Origin: Pseudorhizobium xiangyangii
Lineage (GTDB): Bacteria > Pseudomonadota > Alphaproteobacteria > Rhizobiales > Rhizobiaceae
Assembly: GCF_020531965.1 (NCBI RefSeq)
Contig: NZ_JAJAWH010000012.1
Location: 1-64,000, forward strand
Direction of reading: 5' to 3'
DNA length: 64,000 nt
Part shown: piece after piece, positions 7,777 to 17,376 of the stretch
Layout of the letters: the number at the start of each line of letters is the position of its first letter
Numbering within the stretch: the stretch's first letter is position 1
The notes under the pieces: generated by a model
What the model saw: only the letters and a program-made list of their open reading frames with translations
Database searches by the model: none
Told to the model about the DNA's origin: nothing
Translations under genes and position numbers: made by a program

Positions 7777-8823
7777 TCATGCCGCCTCTGGGTCAGCAGG
7801 CGGCTGACGTCGGGCATGATAAATTCTCAAATCTTCGGCGATCTTTTCTGTCAGCCCGTTGTGGGCCATGTCATAGCCGACATCGATCGCCGCTGCGAAA
7901 CCCTCGGCATCGGTGCTACCATGGCTCTTGATGACAATCCCGTTCAGCCCGAGAAATACACCGCCATTCACCTTGCGTGGGTCCATCTTCTCGCGCAGGC
8001 GATCGAAAGCGCTCTTGGCAAAGAGATAGCCGATCTTGGCGAGGAGCGTCCGCGACATCGCTTCACGCAGAAGCTGGGCCATCTGACGGGCGGTTCCCTC
8101 GGCGGCCTTCAGTGCAATATTGCCGGTGAAGCCTTCGGTAACGACCACGTCAACCGTGCCCTTGCCGATATCGTCGCCTTCGACGAAGCCGTGATAGTGG
8201 ATCGTTCCCAGATTGGCCTCGCGGATCAGGCGACCCGCTTCCTTGACGTCCTCCTGGCCCTTCACCTCCTCGACGCCGACATTGAGGAGGCCGACAGTCG
8301 GCCGCTCCGCGTCGAAGAGAGCACGCGCCATGGCACCGCCCATGAGGGCGAAATCCATCAACTGCTGCGCATCCGCTCCGATAGTCGCGCCGACGTCGAG
8401 AACGATCGATTCGCCCTTGAGGGTGGGCCAGATGGCTGCAATCGCGGGCCGCTCGATATGGGCCATGGTGCGCAGGCAGAACTTGGCCATCGCCATCAAC
8501 GCGCCGGTGTTGCCAGCCGATACGGCGACATCCGCCTCACCCAGCTTTACCGCTTCGATGGAGCGCCACATCGTCGAGACGTAACGGCCCCGGCGCAGGG
8601 CAGCACTCGGCTTTTCATCCATTCCGACCGCAAGTTCGCAGTCGTGAAAGACCGAACGCTCGCGCAGTTTCGGAAATCTCTGGAGAATGGGCTCGCACTC
8701 GGCCTTCAAGCCATACAGAATAAAGCTGACGTCGGGATGCCGTTCCAATGCCTTTGCTGCACCGGCGATGGTGACTTCGGGTCCGAAGTCGCCCCCCATG
8801 ACATCAAGAGAAATTCTGATCAC
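7777..8823 (-). CDS. plsX: Phosphate acyltransferase PlsX
   Basis: PlsX makes acyl-phosphate from acyl-ACP for phospholipid synthesis. The protein (348 residues) starts with [15 protein letters not shown], the conserved N-terminus, and includes [14 protein letters not shown] and the ETG-like [13 protein letters not shown] block. A GTG start at 8823 is chosen because it gives this canonical N-terminus and has AAGGA about 9 bases upstream; longer open frame upstream lacks conserved sequence. It lies between a DUF177 gene and fabH. In many bacteria the DUF177 gene and plsX are separated by rpmF, which is absent here. Confidence 0.94.
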   Translation of the reverse strand: MIRISLDVMGGDFGPEVTIAGAAKALERHPDVSFILYGLKAECEPILQRFPKLRERSVFHDCELAVGMDEKPSAALRRGRYVSTMWRSIEAVKLGEADVAVSAGNTGALMAMAKFCLRTMAHIERPAIAAIWPTLKGESIVLDVGATIGADAQQLMDFALMGGAMARALFDAERPTVGLLNVGVEEVKGQEDVKEAGRLIREANLGTIHYHGFVEGDDIGKGTVDVVVTEGFTGNIALKAAEGTARQMAQLLREAMSRTLLAKIGYLFAKSAFDRLREKMDPRKVNGGVFLGLNGIVIKSHGSTDAEGFAAAIDVGYDMAHNGLTEKIAEDLRIYHARRQPPADPEAA

Positions 8824-8915
8824 GCGTCGTTGATCCTTATGCTCGCCGTCGGCGAAATCGATGCCAAAATAATGGTTCCGCCGGTGCTTACAACCCAATC
8901 GCGGCGATTTCCATC

Positions 8916-9485
8916 CTAGTCTTTCTTTTTCCAGTCCTTCAGAACCGCAAAAGGTGACGGCTTTGGGGCATCGGTGGAATCATCGCTCTCAATGCGGTCG
9001 GCAAATTCCGCGCTTTCGGCGCGTGGATAGGGGTCGATCGCAAGTGCCGCCATTTCGGCGACCAGCTCACCGGCATCGATCGTATCACCGGTGAATGTTT
9101 CCGGCAGATCCGGACCTTCCGGATCAAGCACCATCTCCGCCGTTTCGCTCAGCACCACGCGTGCAAGCTTCGAGCCATCGGGCACGAACAGCTGCTCGAA
9201 TGTCTCGTCGATCCTCGACGTCACCGGCTCGAGCGTCACCACGCAGGCCTGCACGATCTCCGCCTCGACCCGTCCCCGGACACGCACGCCATCCTTTTTC
9301 CAGCGGGCGATCTGCAAGTCTGCGCTCAGCGAACGAACGACCTCCACTTCCCAGAGCTTTGCCAGCCCCACCAGTTCGGTGGGGCTCGCCTCGAGGTGGA
9401 CCGCGACTGCGTTGGCCGACACATGCCCGACACGAACGGGATATGAAAAGGGAGGCGTGTCGCCTCTACCATGTTCTTGATTCAT
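8916..9485 (-). CDS. DUF177 / YceD family protein
   Basis: The 189-residue protein matches the YceD/DUF177 family: a mixed N-terminal region, the segment [20 protein letters not shown] with its single conserved Cys, then FEQLFVPD and an acidic stretch ending [11 protein letters not shown]. Family members are linked to 23S rRNA or ribosomal large subunit maturation in plants and bacteria; the rhizobial role is not established. It ends in a lysine-rich tail. The gene follows the cytochrome bc1 chaperone by 7 bases and precedes plsX by 92 bases. Confidence 0.88.
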   Translation of the reverse strand: MNQEHGRGDTPPFSYPVRVGHVSANAVAVHLEASPTELVGLAKLWEVEVVRSLSADLQIARWKKDGVRVRGRVEAEIVQACVVTLEPVTSRIDETFEQLFVPDGSKLARVVLSETAEMVLDPEGPDLPETFTGDTIDAGELVAEMAALAIDPYPRAESAEFADRIESDDSTDAPKPSPFAVLKDWKKKD

Positions 9486-9492
9486 CGAAACC

Positions 9493-10029
9493 TCACTTCG
9501 TTGGGGACGGCATGATGGCCGAACCTCGAGCAATGTCTTCCTCGGAGAGTGAAGACAACGCTGCTTCTGCACCGACCATCCAGTCGGCAAGGCCCAGCAT
9601 CGACGGCGCATCGCCAGTCTCGGGGTGGATATTGCGTGCCAGCCCCTGCGCCAGGGTTTCGCGGTCGACAGCGTCGAGAGCCAAGGCGTAGCTTTCCAGA
9701 CGTCCGTAGAACATGCCAGCAAGCTTCTTCATGCGCTTCGGCACGCCTTGATCGCCGATCCCCAGTTCGCGAATGGAATGATCGATGTCCTGGAAAAAGG
9801 CATCGATGATTTCCTGCGCGATTTCCTGCCCGCTGACATTCGACTTGGCGGTTCGGCGGAAGAACAGGATCATGACGATCGACAACATCTCGAAACGCCC
9901 CATGACTGTGTCAGGCACGCCGAGATCGGTATAGAAGAAAGGATCGCGCGCCGCCGATGTCAAGGCGGCGTACTGGCGATCGACAATCGGCTGGTTTTGT
10001 TTTTTCTTTCGGAACAGGCCGAAGACCAT
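9493..10029 (-). CDS. Ubiquinol-cytochrome c chaperone family protein
   Basis: The 178-residue protein is related to mitochondrial CBP3/UQCC1, which helps assemble the cytochrome bc1 complex. Characteristic parts are an N-terminal basic segment (FGLFRKKKQNQ), DPFFYTDLGVPDTVMGRFEM, FFQDIDHSIRELGIGDQGVP and KRMKKLAGMFYGR. It has no signal peptide and should act on the cytoplasmic side of the inner membrane. The ATG at 10029 is used; sequence upstream in frame is not conserved. It is transcribed with the DUF177 gene and divergently from bamE. Confidence 0.92.
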   Translation of the reverse strand: MVFGLFRKKKQNQPIVDRQYAALTSAARDPFFYTDLGVPDTVMGRFEMLSIVMILFFRRTAKSNVSGQEIAQEIIDAFFQDIDHSIRELGIGDQGVPKRMKKLAGMFYGRLESYALALDAVDRETLAQGLARNIHPETGDAPSMLGLADWMVGAEAALSSLSEEDIARGSAIMPSPTK

Positions 10030-10269
10030 AAGAATTCTCGCAGTTGTTCTCCATGTGTTGCATGGAAGCGAAAGCTGGTTTACCGAAGCAGGCACGAATT
10101 GCAACGTCGTTGCGCATATCTTCATCAGCGGCCGCAGGCTGCGTGGTTTTCCAGGCAAGGTGATCGCCTCTCCCCGGAATAGCCACAATGATATGGACTG
10201 CAGGTGACGGCGAAGGCCGCAAATCGAATGTTTCGGGAAGCCTTTCAAAGGCGAGTGTTAAGGTCTGAA

Positions 10270-10755
10270 ATGAAGTTCTTGAGCAGAACCGCAGTCGCGG
10301 TCATCATCGCATCGACCGCAATCACTGGCTGCACATCCATGGACATCGGCCAAACGATGTACAACGGCTACGTGCTTGACGAGGAATCGCTGGCGCTGAT
10401 CCCGGTCGGATCGAGCCGCGAGCAGGTGTTGCTGACCATGGGCACGCCTTCGACCACCGCAACCTTCGATTCCGAGGTTCTCTATTATATCTCCCAGAAG
10501 CGAGAGCGGCCGGTGGCCTTCATGAAGCCGCGACTGGTCGAGCAGACTGTCCTTGCGATCTACTTCGACAAGGACGGCGTCGTGGAGCGCAAGGCGCACT
10601 ACACGCTTCAGGACGGCAAGGTCTTCGACACGATTTCGCGCACGACGCCGACCGGCGGCAGCGACCTCACCTTCCTTCAGCAGTTGCTGTCGGGTGGCGG
10701 AGCAGGCGGTGCCAATGCCGCAAGAAGCATTTTCCAGAACATGGGCGCCAACTAA
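10270..10755 (+). CDS. bamE: Outer membrane assembly lipoprotein BamE/SmpA
   Basis: This 161-residue lipoprotein belongs to the Bam complex that inserts beta-barrel proteins into the outer membrane. The signal peptide ends in the lipobox AITGC (Cys21 in this start). The BamE fold follows: GYVLDEESLALIPVGSSRE, VLLTMGTPSTT and VLYYISQKRERP, LAIYFDKDGVVE. The C-terminal Gly/Ala-rich region is typical of alphaproteobacterial members. The ATG at 10270 is placed at the start of the signal peptide; the ribosome site is weak. It is divergent from the bc1 chaperone gene and ends at a strong hairpin. Confidence 0.92.
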   Translation: MKFLSRTAVAVIIASTAITGCTSMDIGQTMYNGYVLDEESLALIPVGSSREQVLLTMGTPSTTATFDSEVLYYISQKRERPVAFMKPRLVEQTVLAIYFDKDGVVERKAHYTLQDGKVFDTISRTTPTGGSDLTFLQQLLSGGGAGGANAARSIFQNMGAN

Positions 10756-10777
10756 ACCTCGGCGAACGTTCGAAACG

Positions 10778-10814
10778 AAAAGGCCCGCGAGACGATGTCT
10801 CGCGGGCCTTTTTC
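10778..10814. terminator. Bidirectional terminator between bamE and hppA
   Basis: GGCCCGCGAGA and TCTCGCGGGCC form an 11-bp stem with a 5-base loop, flanked by AAAA on one side and TTTTT on the other. It lies between two converging genes and can serve both. Confidence 0.88.
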
Positions 10815-10830
10815 TTGTTTACCTGGTGGC

Positions 10831-12969
10831 TTAGCCTGCCAGCACCGCCAGCAGCAGCAAGGCGACGATGTTGGTGATCTTGATGGCCGGATTGACGGCA
10901 GGACCCGCCGTATCCTTGTAGGGATCGCCGACGGTATCGCCGGTCACCGAGGCCTTGTGGGCCTCCGAGCCCTTCATGTGCCGTGTGCCGTCCTTGTCGA
11001 CGAAGCCGTCTTCAAAGCTCTTCTTGGCATTGTCCCAGGCACCGCCGCCCGATGTCATCGAGATAGCCACGAACAGGCCGTTGACGATGACGCCCAGTAG
11101 CGATGCTCCCAGTGCTGCAAAGGCAGAAGCCTTCGATCCGGAGATTGCAAGGACACCGAAGTAGACGACGATTGGGGCCAGGACCGGAAGGAGCGAGGGG
11201 ATGATCATCTCGCGGATGGCGGCACGGGTCAGAATATCGACGGCGCGGCCATAGTCCGGCCGTTCGGTGCCTTCCATGATGCCGGGCTTCTCGCGGAACT
11301 GACGACGGACCTCCTCGACGATCGAGCCGGCCGCCTTGCCTACGGCGGTCATCGCGATGCCGCCGAACAGATACGGAATGAGCCCGCCGAAGATCAGGCC
11401 GGCCACGACGTACGGATTGGACAGGCTGAAGGAGATGTCGCCGATGCCTTCAAAATACGGGTACTGGGCAGGGTTGGCGGCAAAGTACTGCAGGTCGTTC
11501 GCGTAGGCTGCGAACAGGACGAGTGCACCGAGGCCGGCCGAACCAATGGCATAGCCCTTGGTCACCGCCTTGGTCGTGTTGCCGACGGCATCCAGAGCAT
11601 CGGTGGACTTGCGCACCTCGGGCGGCAGGCCGGCCATTTCCGCGATACCGCCGGCATTGTCCGTTACCGGCCCGAAGGCGTCGAGTGCGACGATCATGCC
11701 CGCGAGGCCAAGCATGGCGGTAACCGCGATGCCGGTGCCGAACAGGCCACCGAACTGGTAGGTGGCGATGATGCCGGCAACGATGACGATTGCCGGAAGG
11801 GCAGTCGATTCCAGGGAAACAGCAAGGCCCTGAATGACGTTCGTGCCATGCCCCGTAACCGAGGCCTGGGCGATAGAATTGACCGGACGCTTGTTGGTGC
11901 CCGTGTAATATTCGGTGATGACCACGATCAGCGCGGTTACCACGAGCCCGAGAATGCCGCAGATGAACAGGTTACCGCCGGTGATCTCCTGGCCGGCCAC
12001 CGTGCCGATCGTGCCCCAGCCCACAGTCAGCGAGGTTGCTGCTGCCAGACCTATGATCGACAGAAGGCCGGTGACGATCAGGCCCTTGTAGAGAGCACCC
12101 ATGATCGAGCCGTTTGCGCCAAGCTTGACGAAGAAGGTGCCGATGATGGAGGTGATGATGCAGACGCCGCAGATGGCCAGCGGATAGATCATCGCGCTTT
12201 CAAGCACCGGCGCACCGGCGAAGAAGATCGCAGCGAGTACCATCGTCGCGACGACCGAGACTGCATAGGTTTCGAAAAGGTCTGCCGCCATGCCGGCGCA
12301 ATCGCCGACATTGTCTCCGACGTTGTCGGCAATGGTGGCCGGGTTGCGAGGATCGTCCTCCGGAATACCGGCTTCCACCTTGCCGACAAGGTCACCGCCG
12401 ACATCGGCGCCCTTGGTGAAGATACCGCCGCCGAGACGGGCGAAGATCGAAATCAGGGAGGCGCCAAAGCCGAGGGCAACGAGCGAATCGATCACGTCGC
12501 GCGAACCGCTTTCGTGCCCAAGGGCCGCGGTCAGTATCCAGTAGTAGATGGAGACGCCGAGAAGCGCGAGCCCAGCGACCAGCATGCCGGTAATCGCGCC
12601 GGACTTGAAGGCGATGTCGAGGCCTGCCGCCAGGCTCTGCGAAGCCGCCTGTGCCGTGCGCACGTTGGCGCGGACGGAGACGTGCATGCCGATGAAGCCG
12701 GCCAAGCCCGAGAGCACTGCACCGATGATGAAGCCGATGGCCGCCGTTCCGGACAGTAGAAGCCAGGTCAGAATGGTCACCACCACACCGACAATGGCAA
12801 TGGTCAGGTATTGGCGGGCCAAGTAGGCCTGAGCCCCTTCACGGATATAGCCTGCGATTTCCTGCATACGGGCATTGCCCTGATCAGCGGCAAGTACGCT
12901 TCGCGTCGCCCATGCGGCATACGCGACCGACAACAGGCCGCACAGGATCACACCGAAAATAACGGTCAT
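10831..12969 (-). CDS. hppA: Membrane-bound proton-translocating pyrophosphatase (K+-independent type)
   Basis: This 712-residue integral membrane enzyme couples pyrophosphate hydrolysis to proton export. Substrate and metal motifs are intact: [18 protein letters not shown] (residues 189-206), [12 protein letters not shown] (215-226) and the C-terminal [15 protein letters not shown]. Lys467 in the GNTTKAVT motif marks the potassium-independent class, in which a lysine side chain replaces the activating K+ ion; K+-dependent enzymes carry alanine there. The ATG at 12969 begins at the first transmembrane helix. The gene stands alone, upstream of the bidirectional terminator and 150 bases from the MFS gene. 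Confidence 0.96.
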   Translation of the reverse strand: MTVIFGVILCGLLSVAYAAWATRSVLAADQGNARMQEIAGYIREGAQAYLARQYLTIAIVGVVVTILTWLLLSGTAAIGFIIGAVLSGLAGFIGMHVSVRANVRTAQAASQSLAAGLDIAFKSGAITGMLVAGLALLGVSIYYWILTAALGHESGSRDVIDSLVALGFGASLISIFARLGGGIFTKGADVGGDLVGKVEAGIPEDDPRNPATIADNVGDNVGDCAGMAADLFETYAVSVVATMVLAAIFFAGAPVLESAMIYPLAICGVCIITSIIGTFFVKLGANGSIMGALYKGLIVTGLLSIIGLAAATSLTVGWGTIGTVAGQEITGGNLFICGILGLVVTALIVVITEYYTGTNKRPVNSIAQASVTGHGTNVIQGLAVSLESTALPAIVIVAGIIATYQFGGLFGTGIAVTAMLGLAGMIVALDAFGPVTDNAGGIAEMAGLPPEVRKSTDALDAVGNTTKAVTKGYAIGSAGLGALVLFAAYANDLQYFAANPAQYPYFEGIGDISFSLSNPYVVAGLIFGGLIPYLFGGIAMTAVGKAAGSIVEEVRRQFREKPGIMEGTERPDYGRAVDILTRAAIREMIIPSLLPVLAPIVVYFGVLAISGSKASAFAALGASLLGVIVNGLFVAISMTSGGGAWDNAKKSFEDGFVDKDGTRHMKGSEAHKASVTGDTVGDPYKDTAGPAVNPAIKITNIVALLLLAVLAG

Positions 12970-13118
12970 TTCGCTTCTTCCTCTCCCTTTCGCCGACGAG
13001 GTCCCCTCGGCAGCATTAAGCAGCAACCACCTCCCCTCCCAAGGAAACCAAGGGTTGCCATGCGGAGGGAGATTGCCCGTGAGGAGGAGGCTGCGTCAAG
13101 TCCCAGAATACCGGAGGG

Positions 13119-14342
13119 TCAGGGGGCTTTTGTCGCAGCCTTATTGCGCATCAGGAGGAGGATGAGGATGAGGCAGACGATCGTCACCGGCCAGATGGCG
13201 AGGTTGATCGCCGACCAGCCCCAGGCCGTGAACACCTTGCCGGAGGAAAAGGATGAGAGCGCCACGGTGCCGAAAAGGATGATGTCGTGGAAGCCCTGCA
13301 CCTTGTCGGCCTCATGCGGCCGATAGCTGGAAGCGATGATTGCGGTGGAACCGATAAAGCCGAAGTTCCAGCCGATGCCGAGGAGCACGAGCGCACCCCA
13401 GAAATTCCAGAGCTCGATGCCCATATGCGCGACGACGGCGCAGGCCATGAGAATCACAAGCCCGGCGGCGACCACTTTCTCCGTGCCGAAGCGGGAGATC
13501 AGCATGCCGGTGAAGAAGCTCGGAGCGAACATGGCAAGCACGTGCCACTGGATTCCGAGCGTCGCGAGTTCCGTGGAGAAACCGCAGCCGATGACCATGG
13601 CGAGCGGCGCGCCGGTCATCATGAAGGTCATCAGTGCAAACGAACCGATGCCGCAGATCATGCCGGTGAGAAAGCGCTGTGTCAGCACGATCTCCTTGAG
13701 CGGGCGTACGGGCAGGTCTCCGGCGGACTTGATGCTGGCCTCCGGAAGCTTCAACGCCGAGAGAACGAGGACGGCAATGAGGCAGAGGGGAATCACCGTG
13801 ATGAAGGCGCCCGCGAACATCACAGGAGCGAACAGGTCCTTGGCCCAGATCGCCAGTTGCGGCCCAAGGATCGCGGAGACGATCCCGGCGGCCAGGATCC
13901 AGGAAATGGCGCGGGGCTTGTAGAAGGTCGGCGACGCGTCGGCAGCTGCAAAGCGTATCTTCTGGGTGAAGCCGCCCGAAATTCCGATCAGCAGCAGGCC
14001 GAACGCGAAAAGCCAGAAATCGGAGCGGAACAAGGCGACCGCTGCGACCGCCGCCCCGGTGGCGCCCATGAACGCACCGAGGATAAAGCCCACCTGACGA
14101 CCGAGAAAGCGGGACGCGATGGCAACCGCCACGGCACCGAACGCGACACCCAGATTGAAACCGGTCAGTGGTGCCGTGGCGAGCGACTTGTCCTCGCCCA
14201 GCATCTGGTAGCCGGCGAGCGCGCCAAGAGAGAAGACGAGAGGTGGTGCCGATCCGAGGATCGCCTGCACCGTGGAGAGGAGGAAGACATTTCGCTTGGC
14301 GGATTTCAGCTGTGCCTGCAAGCCGTCAACACTTCCCTCCAT
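13119..14342 (-). CDS. MFS transporter
   Basis: The 407-residue protein has about 12 hydrophobic segments, with FNLGVAFGAVAVAIASRF and a Gly-rich helix VGFILGAFMGATGAAVA in the first half and LGIGWNFGFIGSTAIIAS in the second. It is a polytopic inner membrane carrier of the major facilitator superfamily; substrate unknown. The ATG at 14342 is chosen because it begins the soluble N-terminal helix MEGSVDGLQAQLKSAKR. It follows nusB by 13 bases on the same strand, so it may be the last gene of the rib-nusB transcription unit. Confidence 0.88.
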   Translation of the reverse strand: MEGSVDGLQAQLKSAKRNVFLLSTVQAILGSAPPLVFSLGALAGYQMLGEDKSLATAPLTGFNLGVAFGAVAVAIASRFLGRQVGFILGAFMGATGAAVAAVALFRSDFWLFAFGLLLIGISGGFTQKIRFAAADASPTFYKPRAISWILAAGIVSAILGPQLAIWAKDLFAPVMFAGAFITVIPLCLIAVLVLSALKLPEASIKSAGDLPVRPLKEIVLTQRFLTGMICGIGSFALMTFMMTGAPLAMVIGCGFSTELATLGIQWHVLAMFAPSFFTGMLISRFGTEKVVAAGLVILMACAVVAHMGIELWNFWGALVLLGIGWNFGFIGSTAIIASSYRPHEADKVQGFHDIILFGTVALSSFSSGKVFTAWGWSAINLAIWPVTIVCLILILLLMRNKAATKAP

Positions 14343-14355
14343 GGTCGTCCATTCC

Positions 14356-14847
14356 CTATCTGGCAGTTGGCCCGCGAACCTGCTTGGCGATCCGATCGAG
14401 AACCGCGTTGACGATCTTCGGCTCCTCGCCCTCGAAGAAGGCCTGGGCAATCTCGACATATTCGGTGACGATGACCGGGATCGGAACATCCTTGCGCTCG
14501 AGAATTTCGAACGTGCCGGCGCGCAGGATGGCGCGCAACGTCGAATCGAGACGCGACAGCGGCCAGTCGTTCTGCAGAGCGGACCGGACGACCGGATCGA
14601 TTTTCACCTGGTCGCGCACGACGCCGGACACGATAGACCGGAACCAGGAAGCATCGGCCTTGAGATAGGTGTCGCCGTCCAGCTCCTGGCCGAGGCGATG
14701 CGCCTCGTATTCGGCGACAACTTCCAGGACGCCGGCACCGCCAACATCCATCTGGTAAAGTGCCTGAACCGCGGCAAGCCTTGCGGCGCCACGCTGATTG
14801 GCAGGTTTCACCGCCGGCTTTTCTTCATTCGTCATTGGATCAACCAT
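14356..14847 (-). CDS. nusB: Transcription antitermination protein NusB
   Basis: NusB (163 residues) binds boxA RNA with NusE/S10 and supports rRNA antitermination. It shows the all-helical family pattern: [16 protein letters not shown] near the N-terminus, [13 protein letters not shown] in the middle and [16 protein letters not shown] with [14 protein letters not shown] at the end. Two ATG codons (14847 and 14835) are possible; neither has a good ribosome site, and the first overlaps the ribH stop by 8 bases, which suggests coupling. The adjacency of ribH and nusB is widespread in bacteria. Confidence 0.94.
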   Translation of the reverse strand: MVDPMTNEEKPAVKPANQRGAARLAAVQALYQMDVGGAGVLEVVAEYEAHRLGQELDGDTYLKADASWFRSIVSGVVRDQVKIDPVVRSALQNDWPLSRLDSTLRAILRAGTFEILERKDVPIPVIVTEYVEIAQAFFEGEEPKIVNAVLDRIAKQVRGPTAR

Positions 14848-15295
14848 TCAGCTTTTCGCGAAGCGCGATCATGGCCAGCGCAGCGCGTGCGGCAAAGCCG
14901 CCTTTGTCCTTGTCGGAGCGGCGGACCCGTGCCCATGCCTGCTCGTCGTTTTCAACCGTCATGATGCCGTTGCCGATCGCAAGCGATTCCGAGACCGCGA
15001 GGTCCATCAGCGCACGTGAAGATTCGTTGGCGACGATATCGAAGTGATATGTCTCGCCACGAATGACCATGCCAAGCGCGACGAAACCATCATATTCCCG
15101 CCCATCGTTTTCGCCCGCGTCGAGCGCCATCGCGATCGCAGCCGGCACTTCCAGCGCGCCGGGCACGGTCACGACGTCATAGGTCGCGCCAGCTTCCTTC
15201 AGCGCATGCGTAGCTCCGTCGAGAAGCGCATCCGCCATGTCGTCATAGAAGCGGGCTTCCACGATCAGAAGATGAGGCTTTGACATATCTGACAT
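14840..15295 (-). CDS. ribH: 6,7-dimethyl-8-ribityllumazine synthase
   Basis: RibH makes the lumazine precursor of riboflavin. The 151-residue protein contains [20 protein letters not shown], the phosphate-binding [15 protein letters not shown], and [20 protein letters not shown] with the catalytic His region. The length is normal for the family. It is separated from ribE and ribD by a truncated hemoglobin gene and an acetyltransferase gene on the same strand, whereas the enzymes act in sequence. It overlaps nusB. Confidence 0.97.
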   Translation of the reverse strand: MSDMSKPHLLIVEARFYDDMADALLDGATHALKEAGATYDVVTVPGALEVPAAIAMALDAGENDGREYDGFVALGMVIRGETYHFDIVANESSRALMDLAVSESLAIGNGIMTVENDEQAWARVRRSDKDKGGFAARAALAMIALREKLNG

Positions 15296-15468
15296 GACGG
15301 CTTCCTAAGGAAAAATCGGCGCAACGGGATGGCGCGGGTCAAACCACGGCATCGTCAGGAAGGCAAGCGTTTTTAGCCATAGCAGCCCTGCGCCAGCGAC
15401 GCATCAGCGGGTCGTCCCGCGCTTTCGGGGATGACGCATGGCAACATGTTACCTTAGCAAGGCTCCTG

Positions 15469-15933
15469 CTATTTCCGCACTATCAACGCCGGATCGTCAA
15501 GCGCCGGGTTGTAAAACAGCGAGAGCGTCAGACTTTGTGCGATGCGAGCCGCCGTTGCCATGAACCAATCCCTCGCCGCCTTACTCGGCGCGATATCGTC
15601 TAGCGTGGCGGCAAACAGCTCGAGCCATTTCGCGAAAAGCTCCGGTGTGAGATTGGCCACGCCGGTATGCGCCTGGACAGGTTTTCCGCCATAGGCACCG
15701 CTGCGCAGAGCCACTGAGGACCAGAAGCTCTTCATCTTCACCAGATGGTCCGGCCAGCGCCCGGAAAGGCGCGCATCGAAGACAGGTCCCAGTTCGGGGT
15801 GCGCCAATACGCGGCCGTAGAACGTATCGACGAGCTCCCCGATAAAGGTCTCGTTGATGCCGATTGCATTCATGTCTGCTTCTACGCGTTGGCGTGCTGC
15901 CGCCATGTGGATCGACCGATCACTATTGTGCAT
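15469..15933 (-). CDS. Group III truncated hemoglobin
   Basis: The 154-residue globin has features of the TrHb3 (ctb-like) group: Tyr39 in DTFYGRVLAHPELGPVF at B10, Trp71 in KSFWSSVAL, and the proximal His89 in QAHTGVANLTPE. Such proteins bind oxygen or nitric oxide; a role in peroxide or NO chemistry is inferred from family members only. The ATG at 15933 has GGAG 6 bases upstream; a shorter start at 15906 is possible. It lies 47 bases after the acetyltransferase gene, in the middle of the riboflavin cluster. Confidence 0.9.
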   Translation of the reverse strand: MHNSDRSIHMAAARQRVEADMNAIGINETFIGELVDTFYGRVLAHPELGPVFDARLSGRWPDHLVKMKSFWSSVALRSGAYGGKPVQAHTGVANLTPELFAKWLELFAATLDDIAPSKAARDWFMATAARIAQSLTLSLFYNPALDDPALIVRK

Positions 15934-15980
15934 TCTGAACTCCGTTGGCGCCCCTGGTATCCGACAGACAAGGCCCCGCC

Positions 15981-16574
15981 TCACTTCCGGGTAAAATTCT
16001 CCCGGGTGCCATCTTCATCGGTAATGGCACGAATGACCCGTGCCGGATTCCCTCCGACGACGACAGCGGGCGGTACGTCGCGCGTCACGACTGCTCCTGC
16101 GCCGATGACGGCCCTCTCACCAATGGTCACGCCGGGCATTATAGACACACCGCCCCCAATCCAAACACTGTCACCGATCGTTATCGGCAAAGCATACTCA
16201 AGCCCTGCGTTTCGACGCTCCGCATCCAGCGGGTGCCCGGCGGTATAGATTCCGACATTGGGAGCGATGAAGACGTTATTCCCGACCGTGACCTTTGCTC
16301 CGTCGAGGATAGTGAGATTTGTGTTGGCATAGAAGTTGTCGCCAATCTCAATGTTGAAGCCATAATCGCAATGGAACGGTCCCTCGATTACAAAGCTCTC
16401 GCCTATCCGGCCAAGCAGGCCCTTGATCAACTCCGCATGTTCGGACCCGGCGTCGGGCGACAGCGCATTCAGGCGGTGCAGGACGCGTTTGGTTGCCCTG
16501 CGCATATCCAGGACAGCAGGATCATAATTCGCATCATAAAGCAGTCCTTGAGCAGCCTTCTCAAGTTCTTCCAT
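15981..16574 (-). CDS. Sugar O-acetyltransferase (Maa/NodL/LacA family)
   Basis: The 197-residue enzyme should transfer acetyl from acetyl-CoA to a sugar hydroxyl. An N-terminal maltose-acetyltransferase helix region (residues 1-55) is followed by a left-handed beta-helix of hexapeptide repeats. His114 in GIYTAGHPLDAERRN is the catalytic base position, and WIGGGVSIMPGVTIGERAVI and VGGNPARVIR are family blocks. It resembles NodL-type proteins, but no nodulation genes are near, so the acceptor is unknown. It is separated from ribE by about 185 bases in which I see no gene. Confidence 0.92.
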   Translation of the reverse strand: MEELEKAAQGLLYDANYDPAVLDMRRATKRVLHRLNALSPDAGSEHAELIKGLLGRIGESFVIEGPFHCDYGFNIEIGDNFYANTNLTILDGAKVTVGNNVFIAPNVGIYTAGHPLDAERRNAGLEYALPITIGDSVWIGGGVSIMPGVTIGERAVIGAGAVVTRDVPPAVVVGGNPARVIRAITDEDGTRENFTRK

Positions 16575-16758
16575 TGATCACCTTCATCGTCGGAGAGTTT
16601 GAAGCACTGCCGGGTTTGCAGACAATCGGGGCCATATTGGGCCAGATAAGATGGTTTTTTACCCGCAGTTTCTGCTTCTGGCCGAACCAGAAGGTGCCTC
16701 ACCTCTCGTTTTCGCAGTGTCCGCAACATGGGCGGCACACCTTCTGCCTTGTTCGCGT

Positions 16759-17376
16759 CTATTTCCCTGCCCCAGGAAACTCAGCCAGACGGGCGGCGTA
16801 GCGTGCCATTGTGTCGACCTCGAAGTTGACGAAATCGCCCGGCTTGCGATCGCCCCAGGTGGTGACGGCGAGCGTGTGGCGGATCAGGAGGATGTCGAAA
16901 TCGGTGCCGTCCACGGCGTTGACTGTGAGCGACGTGCCGTCGAGGCAGATCGAGCCCTTCGGCGCGACGAAACGGGCAAACTCTTCCGGTGCCCGCAAGC
17001 GAATGCGGACTGCCTCGCCTTCCGACTCGACCGACAGGATCTCCGCCTTGCCGTCCACATGGCCCGAGACGATGTGACCGCCGAGTTCATCGCCAATCTT
17101 CAGCGCCCGCTCCAGATTGATGCGCGTGCCTTCCTGCCAGCCGGCGATCGTCGTCAACCGCAGGGCTTCTTCCCAGGCCTCGACCTCGAACCAGCGCTCA
17201 TTGCTGGTGTCGCCCGGCAGGCCCGTAACCGTGAGGCAGACGCCGCCGTGGGCAATCGACGCTCCCATGTCGATGGTCTTCGGATCGTAACTGGTGGCAA
17301 TGCGCAGCTTCACGCCCTCGTCCATCGGCGAAACCTTCGACACGGCGCCAACGTCGGTGACGATACCAGTGAACAT
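16759..17376 (-). CDS. ribE: Riboflavin synthase alpha chain
   Basis: This enzyme dismutates two lumazine molecules into riboflavin. The 205-residue protein starts MFTGIVTDVGAV and has two homologous lumazine-binding barrels: GGVCLTVTGL in the first and DGTSLTVNAVDG in the second, with GGHIVSGHVDGKAEI between them. The ATG overlaps the last base of ribD, so translation is probably coupled. Flavin synthesis is cytoplasmic. Confidence 0.97.
   Translation of the reverse strand: MFTGIVTDVGAVSKVSPMDEGVKLRIATSYDPKTIDMGASIAHGGVCLTVTGLPGDTSNERWFEVEAWEEALRLTTIAGWQEGTRINLERALKIGDELGGHIVSGHVDGKAEILSVESEGEAVRIRLRAPEEFARFVAPKGSICLDGTSLTVNAVDGTDFDILLIRHTLAVTTWGDRKPGDFVNFEVDTMARYAARLAEFPGAGK

Noticed and set aside
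11848-12759. Long open frame on the + strand opposite hppA (303 codons)
   Set aside because: It is the reverse shadow of the well-conserved pyrophosphatase gene, with a composition dominated by Asp/Arg/His and no domain.
15296-15468. FMN riboswitch upstream of ribH
   Set aside because: The conserved RFN element sequence blocks are not found; only an ordinary intergenic stretch is visible.
16575-16758. Short open frames between ribE and the acetyltransferase gene
   Set aside because: They lack ribosome sites and resemble no protein; the interval is probably spacer with a promoter.
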